Shown here: positions 26,996 through 35,116 of the stretch, in pieces | Numbering within the stretch: position 1 is the stretch's first letter | Layout: each line of letters begins with the position of its first letter | From: Ruegeria atlantica | GTDB lineage: Bacteria > Pseudomonadota > Alphaproteobacteria > Rhodobacterales > Rhodobacteraceae | NCBI RefSeq assembly: GCF_013032455.1 | Contig: NZ_WQCF01000009.1 | Span: forward strand, 1-64,000 | DNA: 64,000 nucleotides | Direction of reading: 5' to 3' | Notes under the pieces: generated by a model | Told to the model about the DNA's origin: nothing | The model's database searches: none | Seen by the model: the letters and a program-made list of their open reading frames with translations, nothing else | Position numbers and translations under genes: made by a program

Positions 26996-27371
26996 TTCGC
27001 GCCTCTCTCTCACTATCTTTCATGATGGGATCACAGGTCAGAAACCGAGATCCGCTTTTGGGCGAATGACCCCCGGAACAAACAGACTCTCAGGGATCGT
27101 TTTCTATGATTCCCAATATTGCAGAGGGGCGCCGGACGATGTGTGATGATGATATCCAATTTCGATATTCATCACGCCGCGACTGAAAGTGCTGCACCCA
27201 AATTTGTGAAAACACAGGAAATCTGCAATACGCGGTCCTGCCCTCAACCTGAGCTCGCCCACAAAGTGGAGCCAATCCGACATGGATTTCAGTCAAGACA
27301 GAGCACCTGCACGACCGCAAAGCTCTTTGCCTGTGACCACTGATCTTGGTCCGTTTTGTCGCTCTAATAGC
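26996..27371. other. Promoter gap between VOC2 and the M24 gene
   Basis: A 376-base gap without a convincing gene. It contains the inverted repeat at 27143-27175 with the operator-like core at 27152-27168. The minus-strand M24-to-E2 genes probably have their own promoter here. Confidence 0.5.
27152..27168. promoter_or_regulatory. Operator-like palindrome ATATCC-N5-GGATAT, site 2
   Basis: ATATCC-AATTT-CGATAT, with one base off the consensus on the right arm. It lies inside a longer inverted repeat, GTGATGAT-GATATC facing GATATTCATCAC (27143-27175). It is 157-173 bases upstream of the M24 start codon. Confidence 0.55.
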
Positions 27372-27896
27372 CTACGATTTCGGGGACCACATTATGTCGT
27401 CGGATGTGGCTTCATAAGCCAGCCCATTCTGATAGCTGACCAGCTCAAGCTGCATGCCCCATGGTGCAAGGAAATAAACCCAGGTCAGACCTTTGCTGGG
27501 GCCCTGCTCCATGTAACTCGGTTCGCCTTGAAACCGCACACCATGCGATTTGAGATAGGCAACAGCAGCGTCCATATCTTCAACATAAAACGCAAGATGA
27601 TGCCCGCCATGATCGCTGTTTTTCGGCAACTCTTCTCGCTGATCGGGCGAGGAATATTCAAAAATTTCGAAGGCAGGCCCGTTTCGGCATTTCAGCATGC
27701 GAAGGGTTTCAATAACCGCGCGCGGATGGACGTTCAGATGCTCAGTCATCCAGTCGTCATGCGCCACAAAAGGCCCGACTTCGAACAGTTCAATGCACCC
27801 GATTACATCTACGAAGAACCGAGTTGCCTCTTCGATATCCGGAACAGTGAAGCCGATGTGGTCACTTCCTGCGAGGCCGGGAATTCCTTTGCTCAT
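27372..27896 (-). CDS. VOC-family protein, copy 2
   Basis: A 174-residue paralogue of the VOC protein encoded at 20.5-21.0 kb, sharing GSDHIGFTVPDIEEATRFFVD, GGHHLAFYVEDMDAAVAYL and WVYFLAPWGMQLELVSY. His and Glu ligand positions match the first copy. Two VOC proteins in one catabolic cluster suggest either two chemically similar steps or two substrates, such as two isomers. Function is unknown. It starts 14 bases after the aldo/keto reductase gene and is the last gene before a 376-base gap. Confidence 0.82.
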   Translation of the reverse strand: MSKGIPGLAGSDHIGFTVPDIEEATRFFVDVIGCIELFEVGPFVAHDDWMTEHLNVHPRAVIETLRMLKCRNGPAFEIFEYSSPDQREELPKNSDHGGHHLAFYVEDMDAAVAYLKSHGVRFQGEPSYMEQGPSKGLTWVYFLAPWGMQLELVSYQNGLAYEATSDDIMWSPKS

Positions 27897-27910
27897 TTCA
27901 CTGCCTTTCC

Positions 27911-28990
27911 CTAAACGGTTTCTGTCTCAGCAGGGACCGGGGCCGCATCTGCGATCAGACCCTCGTGCTTCAATTCCGCCCACAGGTCATCGGGAATGTC
28001 TGCTTCCAGAGCGGCAATATTCTGTTCGAACCGTTCGGGGCGACCGGCCCCAACGGGGATGCTGGATACGATAGGATGTGCTGCTGAAAACTGGATTGCT
28101 GCCGTCGAGAGAGGCACATTGTGCCGATCACATACGGCCCTCAGCGCCTGCGCCCGCTTCAACCAGTATTCGCCGGTCTCATGCTCCGCAGGTGCGCGCA
28201 CGCCGTGGTCCAGAACGTTGGCGCGCCAGTTTTCATCCAGGGGCACGTAATCAAACGACGCACCCTCGACCGGAGTATTCAGTACGCCGGAATTATACAC
28301 ACCGCCGATCAGAATTGTCGTGCCACGTTTTTCGCAGATCGGGAACAGTTCGGTCAGCGCCGAATGATCCAAGAGCGTGTATCGGCCAGCAAGCAGAAAC
28401 ACGTCCATATCCACCTCAGCCGCCATCCGCGCCAGTGCCGGGTTTTGGTTCATGCCTGCCCCGATGGCGGACACCGTTCCCTCGGATCTCAGTTTATCGA
28501 GAGCCTTATAGCATCCGCCAAGGGCTTCATCGAGGTGGTCATCGGCGTCATGGATCAGCAACATATCGAACCGGTCCAATCCGGTCCGTTCAAGGCTATG
28601 TTCTACCGAACGCATGACACCGTCATACGAAAAATCGAAACGGTAAATCCGGGGCGGAGCGCCCTTCCAGAACTCGTCATCACCCGTTGGTTCGCTGTTG
28701 TCGGGATCGTCTTCGACGATACGACCGACCTTTGTCGAAATTACAAACGACTCTTTGGGCTTGTAGGCCAGATAGCGCCCCAGCCGCTCTTCGGACATGC
28801 CCATGCCATACATTGGTGCGGTATCAAATGTACGCAGGCCAGCATCCCAGGCGGCATCGAGTACCTTTACGGCGTCCTCTTCCGGCAGGCGGCGCGGCCA
28901 ACCGCCTATCTGGACGGTACCCAGGCCAAGGAGGTTGGTCTTGAGCTTCGTGCGTCCAATCTGACGCAATTCTGTTGGGTCAAATGGCAT
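27911..28990 (-). CDS. Aldo/keto reductase (D-threo-aldose 1-dehydrogenase-like)
   Basis: A 359-residue AKR with the catalytic tetrad readable as D56 and Y61 in TFDTAPMYG, K87 in ISTKVG and H147 in LLIHDAD. The branch resembles L-fucose / D-threo-aldose 1-dehydrogenase and pyridoxal 4-dehydrogenase, which oxidise the C1 of aldoses to lactones. That would make it a good candidate for the first oxidative step on an imported sugar. It is located directly downstream of the second SBP gene, after a terminator-like hairpin. Confidence 0.85.
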   Translation of the reverse strand: MPFDPTELRQIGRTKLKTNLLGLGTVQIGGWPRRLPEEDAVKVLDAAWDAGLRTFDTAPMYGMGMSEERLGRYLAYKPKESFVISTKVGRIVEDDPDNSEPTGDDEFWKGAPPRIYRFDFSYDGVMRSVEHSLERTGLDRFDMLLIHDADDHLDEALGGCYKALDKLRSEGTVSAIGAGMNQNPALARMAAEVDMDVFLLAGRYTLLDHSALTELFPICEKRGTTILIGGVYNSGVLNTPVEGASFDYVPLDENWRANVLDHGVRAPAEHETGEYWLKRAQALRAVCDRHNVPLSTAAIQFSAAHPIVSSIPVGAGRPERFEQNIAALEADIPDDLWAELKHEGLIADAAPVPAETETV

Positions 28991-29002
28991 GGCGTTGTCC
29001 TC

Positions 29003-29035
29003 CTCAAAAAAGAAAGGACGAGCCCCAAAGGCTCG
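29003..29035 (-). terminator. Attenuating hairpin after SBP2
   Basis: On the minus strand CGAGCC-TTTGG-GGCTCG (29019-29035) is followed by TCCTTTCTTTTTTG. It lies between the SBP2 stop and the aldo/keto reductase start (57-base gap), so it probably lets only part of the transcripts continue, giving more binding protein than enzymes. Confidence 0.75.
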
Positions 29036-29047
29036 CCTGTGATGAAT

Positions 29048-30205
29048 TTATTTTGGGTAGTCCGCGTTGAACGTTGTGGGATCATAGTCCGGGCCCAGAC
29101 CTGTCGACAGGATGAGATCGTTGGGCCGGTCAAGCCGGGCGTAGTCTTCCATCCAGATGTCTGCCTTGACTGACTCAGTCTCGTCACCTTCGGTGATCGA
29201 AATCTGTGCGTTCACCTCGTATTGCTTGGGAACCGGTTTGCCGGCGAGCACGTCCAGCGCCACATTGACGGATGCGCCACCCATAGCTGGCGGGTAGTCA
29301 AAATTGATTGCCTTGACGTCATGCTCGACCGCCTGCTTCACACAACCGTTTAGATCTGAACAGGTGATCGGGGGAATGCTGCCATCCTCCCACCCGGCTT
29401 CGACAAACGCCTCCAACGCGCCCGAGCCTTGCAAGCCGCTGTCAGACCAGACGCCGTGGATGTCCTTGCCATATTTCTGGATCAGCGCGGCCATGACCTG
29501 CTTGCCCTTGGCCGGGCTCCAATCGGTGTATTGTAGGTCGATCACGTTGATATCGGGGAATTCAGCGAACACCTGTTTGGCAACCGCGATCCGGATTTCT
29601 GCCGGGCTAGCCCCCGCGATGCCACCCAGCATGACGACATTGCCTTTGCCGCCAAGTGTTTCAGCCATCCATTGGGCCTCGAACCGGCCAAGCGCGTGGT
29701 CTGAGGCAGTTACGAACGAGATGAAGTTGTCAGATGTCACCCGGCGATCGACCATAACCACCGGCACACCGCTGCGCATTGCGCGGGTCACAACAGGGTC
29801 CAATGCTTCGGATTGGGCTGCCGAAACGATCAGGATATCGACATCACGTTGCAGCAGATCCTGAATGTCGGAAACTTGCTTTGAGGGATCGTCGTTTGCG
29901 TCGGTGATAATCAGTTTCTCGATCAGATCGCTGTTATCTGCCGCGGCTTGCTGGATCGAATGCAGCATCCCGACCCGCCAGATATTTGAGATCGAAGCAT
30001 TCGAGAAGCCGACGACATAGGGCGGTTCCTTGGCGTATTCCGATGTGTCCACATACTCGATGTCCCGGTTCGACCACAGCAATGTGCGGGGTTTACCTGC
30101 ATACCCCGCGCTGTCCTCGGCAACGGCTGTGTTTGCGGCAGGCAAACTCATTAAAAGCGCCAAGGATGCCGTGGCGAGCGTCTTCATGGGCGAATGCGAT
30201 TTCAT
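29048..30205 (-). CDS. Periplasmic sugar-binding protein, CUT2 type (SBP2)
   Basis: A 385-residue binding protein with a signal peptide (MKTLATASLALLMSLPAANT, then AVAED; the ATG at 30205 adds MKSHSP). It is a paralogue of SBP1: both share the PRT-L region, GFSNA, WRV, KLIITDA, KQV-DIQDL, DP-V-RAM, MVDRR and the C-terminal DYDPTT-DYPK. No permease or ATPase gene is next to it, so it probably feeds the transporter encoded at 14.2-17.7 kb with a second or modified ligand. The start is supported by AGGAGGAGACACC upstream; the longer in-frame start at 30430 is unlikely. Confidence 0.92.
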   Translation of the reverse strand: MKSHSPMKTLATASLALLMSLPAANTAVAEDSAGYAGKPRTLLWSNRDIEYVDTSEYAKEPPYVVGFSNASISNIWRVGMLHSIQQAAADNSDLIEKLIITDANDDPSKQVSDIQDLLQRDVDILIVSAAQSEALDPVVTRAMRSGVPVVMVDRRVTSDNFISFVTASDHALGRFEAQWMAETLGGKGNVVMLGGIAGASPAEIRIAVAKQVFAEFPDINVIDLQYTDWSPAKGKQVMAALIQKYGKDIHGVWSDSGLQGSGALEAFVEAGWEDGSIPPITCSDLNGCVKQAVEHDVKAINFDYPPAMGGASVNVALDVLAGKPVPKQYEVNAQISITEGDETESVKADIWMEDYARLDRPNDLILSTGLGPDYDPTTFNADYPK

Positions 30206-30298
30206 GGTGTCTCCTCCTGAGTGGTCACGGCAGCCGAACACGGCTTTCGTGAAGCTGCCAATATTGTTGGAGACGTTTGTCGGGACCGGGCGACAAAG

Positions 30299-30315
30299 AT
30301 ATCCGCATGGGATTT
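30299..30315. promoter_or_regulatory. Operator-like palindrome ATATCC-N5-GGATAT, site 3
   Basis: ATATCC-GCATG-GGATTT in the divergent gap between SBP2 (94 bases) and the NDH-2-like gene (138 bases). The bases after it, TCTCTC, are also shared with the site at 33914, where TCTTTC follows, so the similarity extends beyond the palindrome. Confidence 0.6.
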
Positions 30316-30452
30316 TCTCTCTGGGAAACGATGAGAAACCGTGACATCCGAACGACTTGCTGCACCTGCACTGAACTTGCCTGAAATGGATATCTTTGCC
30401 GCCCGCCCGACTGATTTCGACCGGTATCAAGTGTTCAACGGAAGGAGAGACA

Positions 30453-32075
30453 ATGACCCGTATTGTGATTCTGGGTGGCGGTTTTGCAGGTTTATTTGCC
30501 GCGAAATCGCTTGTGAAACATCTGGGAAAATCCGCTGAAATCGAACTGATCAGCGACCAGAATTTCTTCGTGTTTCAACCGCTGCTACCTGAGGTTGCCG
30601 CGGGTTCAATCACTGCGGCACATGCCATTTCCTCTCTCCGCGGTTTGTTGAAACACGTCAAGACAAGGAAGGCGCGGGTTCATTCCATCGATTTCGAAGC
30701 AAAGACTGTAACCGTGTTTCAAGGTGTCCAAAGACGCCCCACACAAGTAGCTTTTGATCAGCTTGTCATAGCCCTGGGGCAATCTACTGACCTGTCCCGA
30801 ACACCCGGTCTATCGGACCACGCGCTTGCGATGAAAACGCTGGCAGATGCCAGCAGACTGCGGGCGCATGTCATCGAGAAACTGGAGCACGCCGACATCA
30901 CGCAACTGCCCGAAGTCAAGCAGGAAGCCCTTACTTTCTGCGTCATCGGTGGCGGGTTTTCCGGCGTTGAAACTGTCGGCGAGATCAAAGAGCTGGTTGA
31001 CCGATCTCTGAAATACTACCCCTCTATCGACCCATCCGAAGTTCGAGTCATTTTGCTGGAATATGCAGACAATATCCTCAGCGAACTGCCCCCGCGCCTG
31101 CGCCAATACGCGGCCCAAAAGCTGGCCGCGCGGGGTATCGAGGTCCACACGTCAACCGGTGTTGCCAGTGCAACCGGTACGGCAATCGTAACAACAAACA
31201 ATGACGTTATCGGCACACGGACGGTTATTGCGACCATCGGCAATGCACCTTCTGGCGTCGTTCGTGGAATGAATGTCCGCTGCGAACGCGGCAAGATCGT
31301 AGTTGACCGTTCGCTCGCGGTTGCAGGCGTTCCGGATGTCTGGGCCTTGGGCGATTGCGCATTGGTTCCCTTGGTCGAAGATGCGAGCGCGCCGAATGAA
31401 TTTGCGCCACCTACAGCCCAGTTTGCAGTGCGTGAGGCACGGACAGTGGCGGAAAACATTCGCAGAAAGCTATCAGGCCAGAAGCCCCGTCTATTCAGCT
31501 ACAAATCAAAGGGGGCAATGGCGTCTTTGGGTGGCAAACGGGGTGTAGCCGAGGTTATGGGCCTGACGCTGACGGGGTTTCCCGCATGGCTGTTATGGCG
31601 CGGTTTCTACTTGTCCTTCTTGCCTGGGGCATCTGCAAAACTGAAAGTCCTTCTGAATTGGGTGTTAGACGGTCTGATGCCTCGGAGCATCGTTCAGGAT
31701 GTTAAGCCAGAGAACAGCCATACCCAAATTGCGCACTACCGAGCCGGAGACCGCATTTTCGAAGCGGGCAATTGGGCAGACGGGTTTTACACCATTATCA
31801 GCGGCAGGGTCGAAGTGCGCATGAAGGATTCCAACACCGGTGAGTTGACCACCCGGGAGATCGCAGCCGGCGGGCATTTCGGCGAAAGGTTGATACTTGG
31901 GGAAAGCCGACGCGCAGGAACCGTACGCGCCCTCGACGCAACGGAGGTATTGGTGATGGATCGCCAGGAGTTCCTCAGACTGGCTTCGGCGTTTCCGGCG
32001 TTCCAGAATTATTTCCAGGCCTATTTCAAAGACACTTACGGCATCGACTGGACACCAGCAGGTCAAGCTCAATAA
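30453..32075 (+). CDS. NDH-2-type FAD oxidoreductase fused to a cyclic-nucleotide-binding domain
   Basis: A 540-residue protein. Residues 1-410 form a type II NADH dehydrogenase-like flavoprotein: ILGGGFAGLFAA (8-13 for FAD), a second dinucleotide motif VIGGGFSGVETVGE (166-171) and VWALGDCALVP. Residues 427-520 form a cNMP-binding/Crp-like sensor domain with the phosphate-cassette-like FGERLILGESRRAGT. This suggests quinone or other electron transfer gated by a nucleotide or used as a docking domain. The ATG at 30453 has GGAAGGAGAGACA upstream. It ends tail to tail with, and overlaps by 7 bases, the regulator gene on the other strand. Confidence 0.88.
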   Translation: MTRIVILGGGFAGLFAAKSLVKHLGKSAEIELISDQNFFVFQPLLPEVAAGSITAAHAISSLRGLLKHVKTRKARVHSIDFEAKTVTVFQGVQRRPTQVAFDQLVIALGQSTDLSRTPGLSDHALAMKTLADASRLRAHVIEKLEHADITQLPEVKQEALTFCVIGGGFSGVETVGEIKELVDRSLKYYPSIDPSEVRVILLEYADNILSELPPRLRQYAAQKLAARGIEVHTSTGVASATGTAIVTTNNDVIGTRTVIATIGNAPSGVVRGMNVRCERGKIVVDRSLAVAGVPDVWALGDCALVPLVEDASAPNEFAPPTAQFAVREARTVAENIRRKLSGQKPRLFSYKSKGAMASLGGKRGVAEVMGLTLTGFPAWLLWRGFYLSFLPGASAKLKVLLNWVLDGLMPRSIVQDVKPENSHTQIAHYRAGDRIFEAGNWADGFYTIISGRVEVRMKDSNTGELTTREIAAGGHFGERLILGESRRAGTVRALDATEVLVMDRQEFLRLASAFPAFQNYFQAYFKDTYGIDWTPAGQAQ

Positions 32076-33790
32076 CGCCCGTTCTCCTGCATCGCGCGGT
32101 CAACTTCATTCTGGGCCATCACCAACGCTTCTTTGTCAGACAATGCGCCGGACAGCGCATCATGTATCCGTTCTCCAAGGATGCTCTCGATTGTACGATA
32201 CTCGGGAATCGGGGGACGCTGCCAGGTACACAGCATGCCCCGTTGCGACAACCGGTCGACGAACCGAACAATGGGCGAGGCCGCGGCTGCCTCCGGATCT
32301 GCGGCCACCGAGAACCGAGGCGCAACCGGCAGTCCATTCGTGACGTGCCGCTTCATTGCCTCCGGCGAGGCCATCCAGGCAATTGCCTCAAATGCCAGTT
32401 TCGCGCGTGATTTTGGCAGGTTGGCCGGTATGCCTAACAGAAAGCCTCCTGTCGGATTGGCACTCATGCCCATTGGACCTTTGGGCTGCGGAATAAGTTC
32501 GGACCGTTTTTTGACCATGGAGCCGATATCGTAATCAAAACGCGCCGCCCGCATGGTCCAGCAATAGGCCATGGCGACCTCACCTTCCAGAAACGCTTCG
32601 ATCCGGCGGTTCCAGTCCATGTTCAGGATATCTGGTGGTGATATTTCGACCAGACGGTGCATGTAATCAAGAACGATCTGGCCTTCTTCGCTGTCGATTC
32701 TCGGACGGAAACTGTTGCCGACAAGATCAGCCCAGTTGTGATACCGCCGCGCCCGCGGGATGTTCAGAATAGGGGCCCCGCAACAGCCCATCAGGATCAT
32801 GAAACTTGAGGCGATCGGCATCCCCCTCGCAGCGTTCCAGGCAACACCAAAGAAACCCCGAGACGGGTCCTGCAATTGCCGACCCGTTTCAATCACCTGA
32901 TCGAATGTTCGAGGATGTGGCAGTTCATGCTCGGAAAACAAATCTTTGCGTACCGCCATCGCTTCAATCGTAACATAAATCGGAACCCCGTATTGGCGAC
33001 TGCCCCATGTACCCGACGCCCAAACCGCCGGGTGGAAATCCATCACGCGGATATTGGTTTCATCGATGAACTCATCCAGCGACATGAGCATGTCCCGTTC
33101 GGCAAACTCACCCAGCCAGGGCATATTCAGCGTCACCACATCAAATTCAGATTTGGGCAGGAACTCATGCAGGCGTTCGTGCAGGTCGGGCAGAAAGTGT
33201 AACGAGAAACTCTTTCTGGACCCCAGATTGTTTCTATAATCCGCCCACATGTTACGCATGGCCGAGAAGTAGTTGTCGTTGTGCAACAAGAACTTCAGTT
33301 CCTGATCACTCTCTGCCAGTTGAGATTGCAAGGGAGGTGGTGGCAAAATGTCCCGCGCAAAATCTGCACCGCCAAAATAAAACTCATCCGCGTTTTCCAT
33401 GCCGGTCAACCCGACTGTTTCCGCCAGCAACGACTTGACTTTGGTGACATAGTCGACAAATGCCGAATACATCTCAGGGCTGGGTTGCAAGTAAAAGGAT
33501 TTGCCGGTCGTCGAGCGCGCGACCTTTACGATTTGCCCATCCTCAATCATCGCGTGAATGCGCCGCTGAGCCGTTCCATAAGGCACTTCCGCCGCATCAA
33601 TGAGCATAGAAATCGTGACCGGTTCCCCCTTTAGGTAAGACGTAACTAAGAAAGATGTCAGATTCCAAGACGGATCCCCGGGCCCTCTCCGTACTAGTTC
33701 ATTAAACGGAGTTCTGGTACGCGAGAGGAACCTGATGATCCTTATAACTTCATGATCAGTGATATCCGATTTGAGACTAGAGACAGGCAC
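32069..33790 (-). CDS. Putative transcription regulator: winged helix fused to MalE-type solute-binding domain
   Basis: A 573-residue protein with no signal peptide. The first 90 residues look like a winged helix-turn-helix (EVIRIIRFLSRTRTPF..., VTISMLIDAAEVPYGTAQRR, MIEDGQIVKVARSTTGKSFY). From about residue 170 the chain resembles family-1 extracellular solute-binding proteins (YGVPIYVTIEAMAVRKDLF, GQLQDPSRGFFGVAWN-like region, WTMRAARFDYDIG, PTGGFLLGIP, AFEAIAWMASPEA). The GTG at 33790 is chosen: GGAG lies 7 bases before it, and it begins the conserved domain. Longer starts run through a terminator-like hairpin. SgrR offers a precedent for a DNA-binding domain joined to an SBP domain, but of another SBP family. 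Likely the sugar sensor of the block. Confidence 0.72.
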   Translation of the reverse strand: MPVSSLKSDITDHEVIRIIRFLSRTRTPFNELVRRGPGDPSWNLTSFLVTSYLKGEPVTISMLIDAAEVPYGTAQRRIHAMIEDGQIVKVARSTTGKSFYLQPSPEMYSAFVDYVTKVKSLLAETVGLTGMENADEFYFGGADFARDILPPPPLQSQLAESDQELKFLLHNDNYFSAMRNMWADYRNNLGSRKSFSLHFLPDLHERLHEFLPKSEFDVVTLNMPWLGEFAERDMLMSLDEFIDETNIRVMDFHPAVWASGTWGSRQYGVPIYVTIEAMAVRKDLFSEHELPHPRTFDQVIETGRQLQDPSRGFFGVAWNAARGMPIASSFMILMGCCGAPILNIPRARRYHNWADLVGNSFRPRIDSEEGQIVLDYMHRLVEISPPDILNMDWNRRIEAFLEGEVAMAYCWTMRAARFDYDIGSMVKKRSELIPQPKGPMGMSANPTGGFLLGIPANLPKSRAKLAFEAIAWMASPEAMKRHVTNGLPVAPRFSVAADPEAAAASPIVRFVDRLSQRGMLCTWQRPPIPEYRTIESILGERIHDALSGALSDKEALVMAQNEVDRAMQENGRY

Positions 33791-33801
33791 CGCGACACTC
33801 C

Positions 33802-33832
33802 AAAAAAAGCGCCAGCAATGCGCCGGCGCCAA
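33802..33832 (-). terminator. Terminator-like hairpin in the regulator leader
   Basis: On the minus strand GCGCCGGC and GCTGGCGC can pair (one G-U type position) around GCATT, and TTTTTTT follows directly. The T-run ends about ten bases before the start codon, and the GGAG ribosome site comes right after it. Transcripts from a promoter upstream would have to read through it, which hints at attenuation of the regulator gene. Confidence 0.5.
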
Positions 33833-33913
33833 GTCCTGGGAGGAATTTTCAGCCGCACAACGCGTTGCTGTTGAAAACACCATATCAAAGTTCTGACGAA
33901 CTGCGTGCATTGA

Positions 33914-33930
33914 ATATCCAAAATGGATTT
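33914..33930. promoter_or_regulatory. Operator-like palindrome ATATCC-N5-GGATAT, site 4
   Basis: ATATCC-AAAAT-GGATTT, 124-140 bases upstream of the regulator GTG and about 185 bases upstream of the divergent SDR start. A site in front of the regulator gene itself would fit autoregulation. Confidence 0.6.
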
Positions 33931-34052
33931 TCTTTCTCACAATAAGATGTACAGATTGCGCAGAAGATGGTCTGCAATTATCGCCGAACCTCGCGTTTGT
34001 CCTGCTTCCAAATCTTCTCCTTTTCCGAAAATTCGAAAGGTTACGGGAAATG

Positions 34053-34069
34053 TCCCGCGAGTTGCGGGA
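34053..34069. promoter_or_regulatory. Perfect palindrome TCCCGC-N5-GCGGGA
   Basis: TCCCGC-GAGTT-GCGGGA lies 45 bases upstream of the SDR start at 34115, the place expected for a repressor site or a leader hairpin. It has the same 5-base spacer as the ATATCC-N5-GGATAT sites, but different arms. Confidence 0.5.
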
Positions 34070-34114
34070 TATCTGCAGGCGAACGGAAAGTTCAATCATG
34101 ATACGGAGGTCAAA

Positions 34115-34891
34115 ATGGCAAAGAACCTGAACATATTTTCGCTTGAAGGTAGGATCGCAGTAGTCACCGGCGCGGCCCGCGGGATTGGCGAGGCGATCTG
34201 CCGCCAACTGGGCGAAATGGGTGCTCATGTCGTCATGGCCGACCTGCTTGATCTCGTCGACGAGACCGCATCAAAACTCGCCGACGAGGGGCTTTCGACC
34301 GAAGGGGAACGGATTGACGTGACCTCCAGTCAATCCGTGCAGGATCTGGCAGATCGTGTGAACGCGAAACACGGCCGTGTCGATATTGTCGTCGCAAATG
34401 CGGGTGTGGCCTATGAAAGCTCCACCGAAGATCACAGCGACGAGGACTGGCGCCGTGTGATGGCAATCAACCTGGACGGTGTGTTCTTCGTGGCCCGCGC
34501 ATTCGGAAGTATCATGTTGGATCAGGGCAAAGGGTCGATCGTCGCGATTTCATCGATCGCCGGAGTCAAGGCCGTGCGTCCAGAGCTTCACATTGGGTAT
34601 GACGTCACAAAGGCTGGTGTCGCACATTTCTGCAAGGTCGCCGGAGTCGAATGGGCGACGCGCGGTGTTCGTGTGAACGCTGTTGGGCCAGGCTACACCA
34701 ACACTGAAATGCTTCAAAAGGTTGGGTTAGAGCAGCCCGCGGTTATGGCGCGGTGGATCGACGATATTCCCATGAGTCGCCTCCTTGAACCTGCCGAAAT
34801 CGCCCAAGCGGTTGCCTTCCTAGCCTCAGACGCGGCAAGTGGGATCACCGGTCAACTTCTTATGGCGGATGCGGGGTATTCTGCAGCGTGA
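34115..34891 (+). CDS. SDR-family oxidoreductase
   Basis: A 258-residue classical SDR: VVTGAARGIGEAI, an acidic residue in MADLLD, NAGVAYE, AISSIAGVKAV and YDVTK with the catalytic Tyr and Lys, and a C-terminal GQLLMADAGYSAA. It is transcribed away from the SBP-fusion regulator. Given the shared divergent promoter it probably belongs to the same sugar pathway, adding a third SDR. The ATG at 34115 is preceded by CGGAGGTCAAA; the longer in-frame ORF start at 33923 adds 64 residues with no family match. Confidence 0.9.
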   Translation: MAKNLNIFSLEGRIAVVTGAARGIGEAICRQLGEMGAHVVMADLLDLVDETASKLADEGLSTEGERIDVTSSQSVQDLADRVNAKHGRVDIVVANAGVAYESSTEDHSDEDWRRVMAINLDGVFFVARAFGSIMLDQGKGSIVAISSIAGVKAVRPELHIGYDVTKAGVAHFCKVAGVEWATRGVRVNAVGPGYTNTEMLQKVGLEQPAVMARWIDDIPMSRLLEPAEIAQAVAFLASDAASGITGQLLMADAGYSAA

Positions 34892-35116
34892 GGTGCAACC
34901 GGGATCAAAGCGAGTGGGTCAGGCATCGCGAAAATTGGTTGGAATTGCACTGCTTATTTTTCCGAAAGAATCGCGCGCACCCAAGCTTCACATAATTTAG
35001 CTTCAGGTGTCGGAGCTGTGTTCCGAGCGTGCTACCTCTGATTGCGACACTGTTTGAAACTACTGGGTGACCAAAACTGTCATTCCAAGATACTGTCACA
35101 CAGTTTCAAAGGCCGG

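Larger units (their letters stand above)
33791..34114. other. Divergent promoter region of regulator and SDR genes
   Basis: A 324-base gap holding a terminator-like hairpin (33803-33834), the operator-like palindrome at 33914 and another perfect palindrome at 34053. An in-frame upstream extension of the regulator exists but looks non-coding. Confidence 0.55.

Noticed and set aside
30206..30430. N-terminal extension of SBP2 to 30430
   Set aside because: The extension precedes a normal signal peptide and covers the operator-like site; the ATG at 30205 has a strong ribosome site.
33791..34228. Longer form of the fusion regulator starting at 34228
   Set aside because: The added residues run through a terminator-like hairpin and the operator, and show no recognisable domain.
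77..35003. 13-bp identity CATAATTTAGCTT at 77-89 and 34991-35003
   Set aside because: Matches of this length are expected by chance in 64 kb of sequence.
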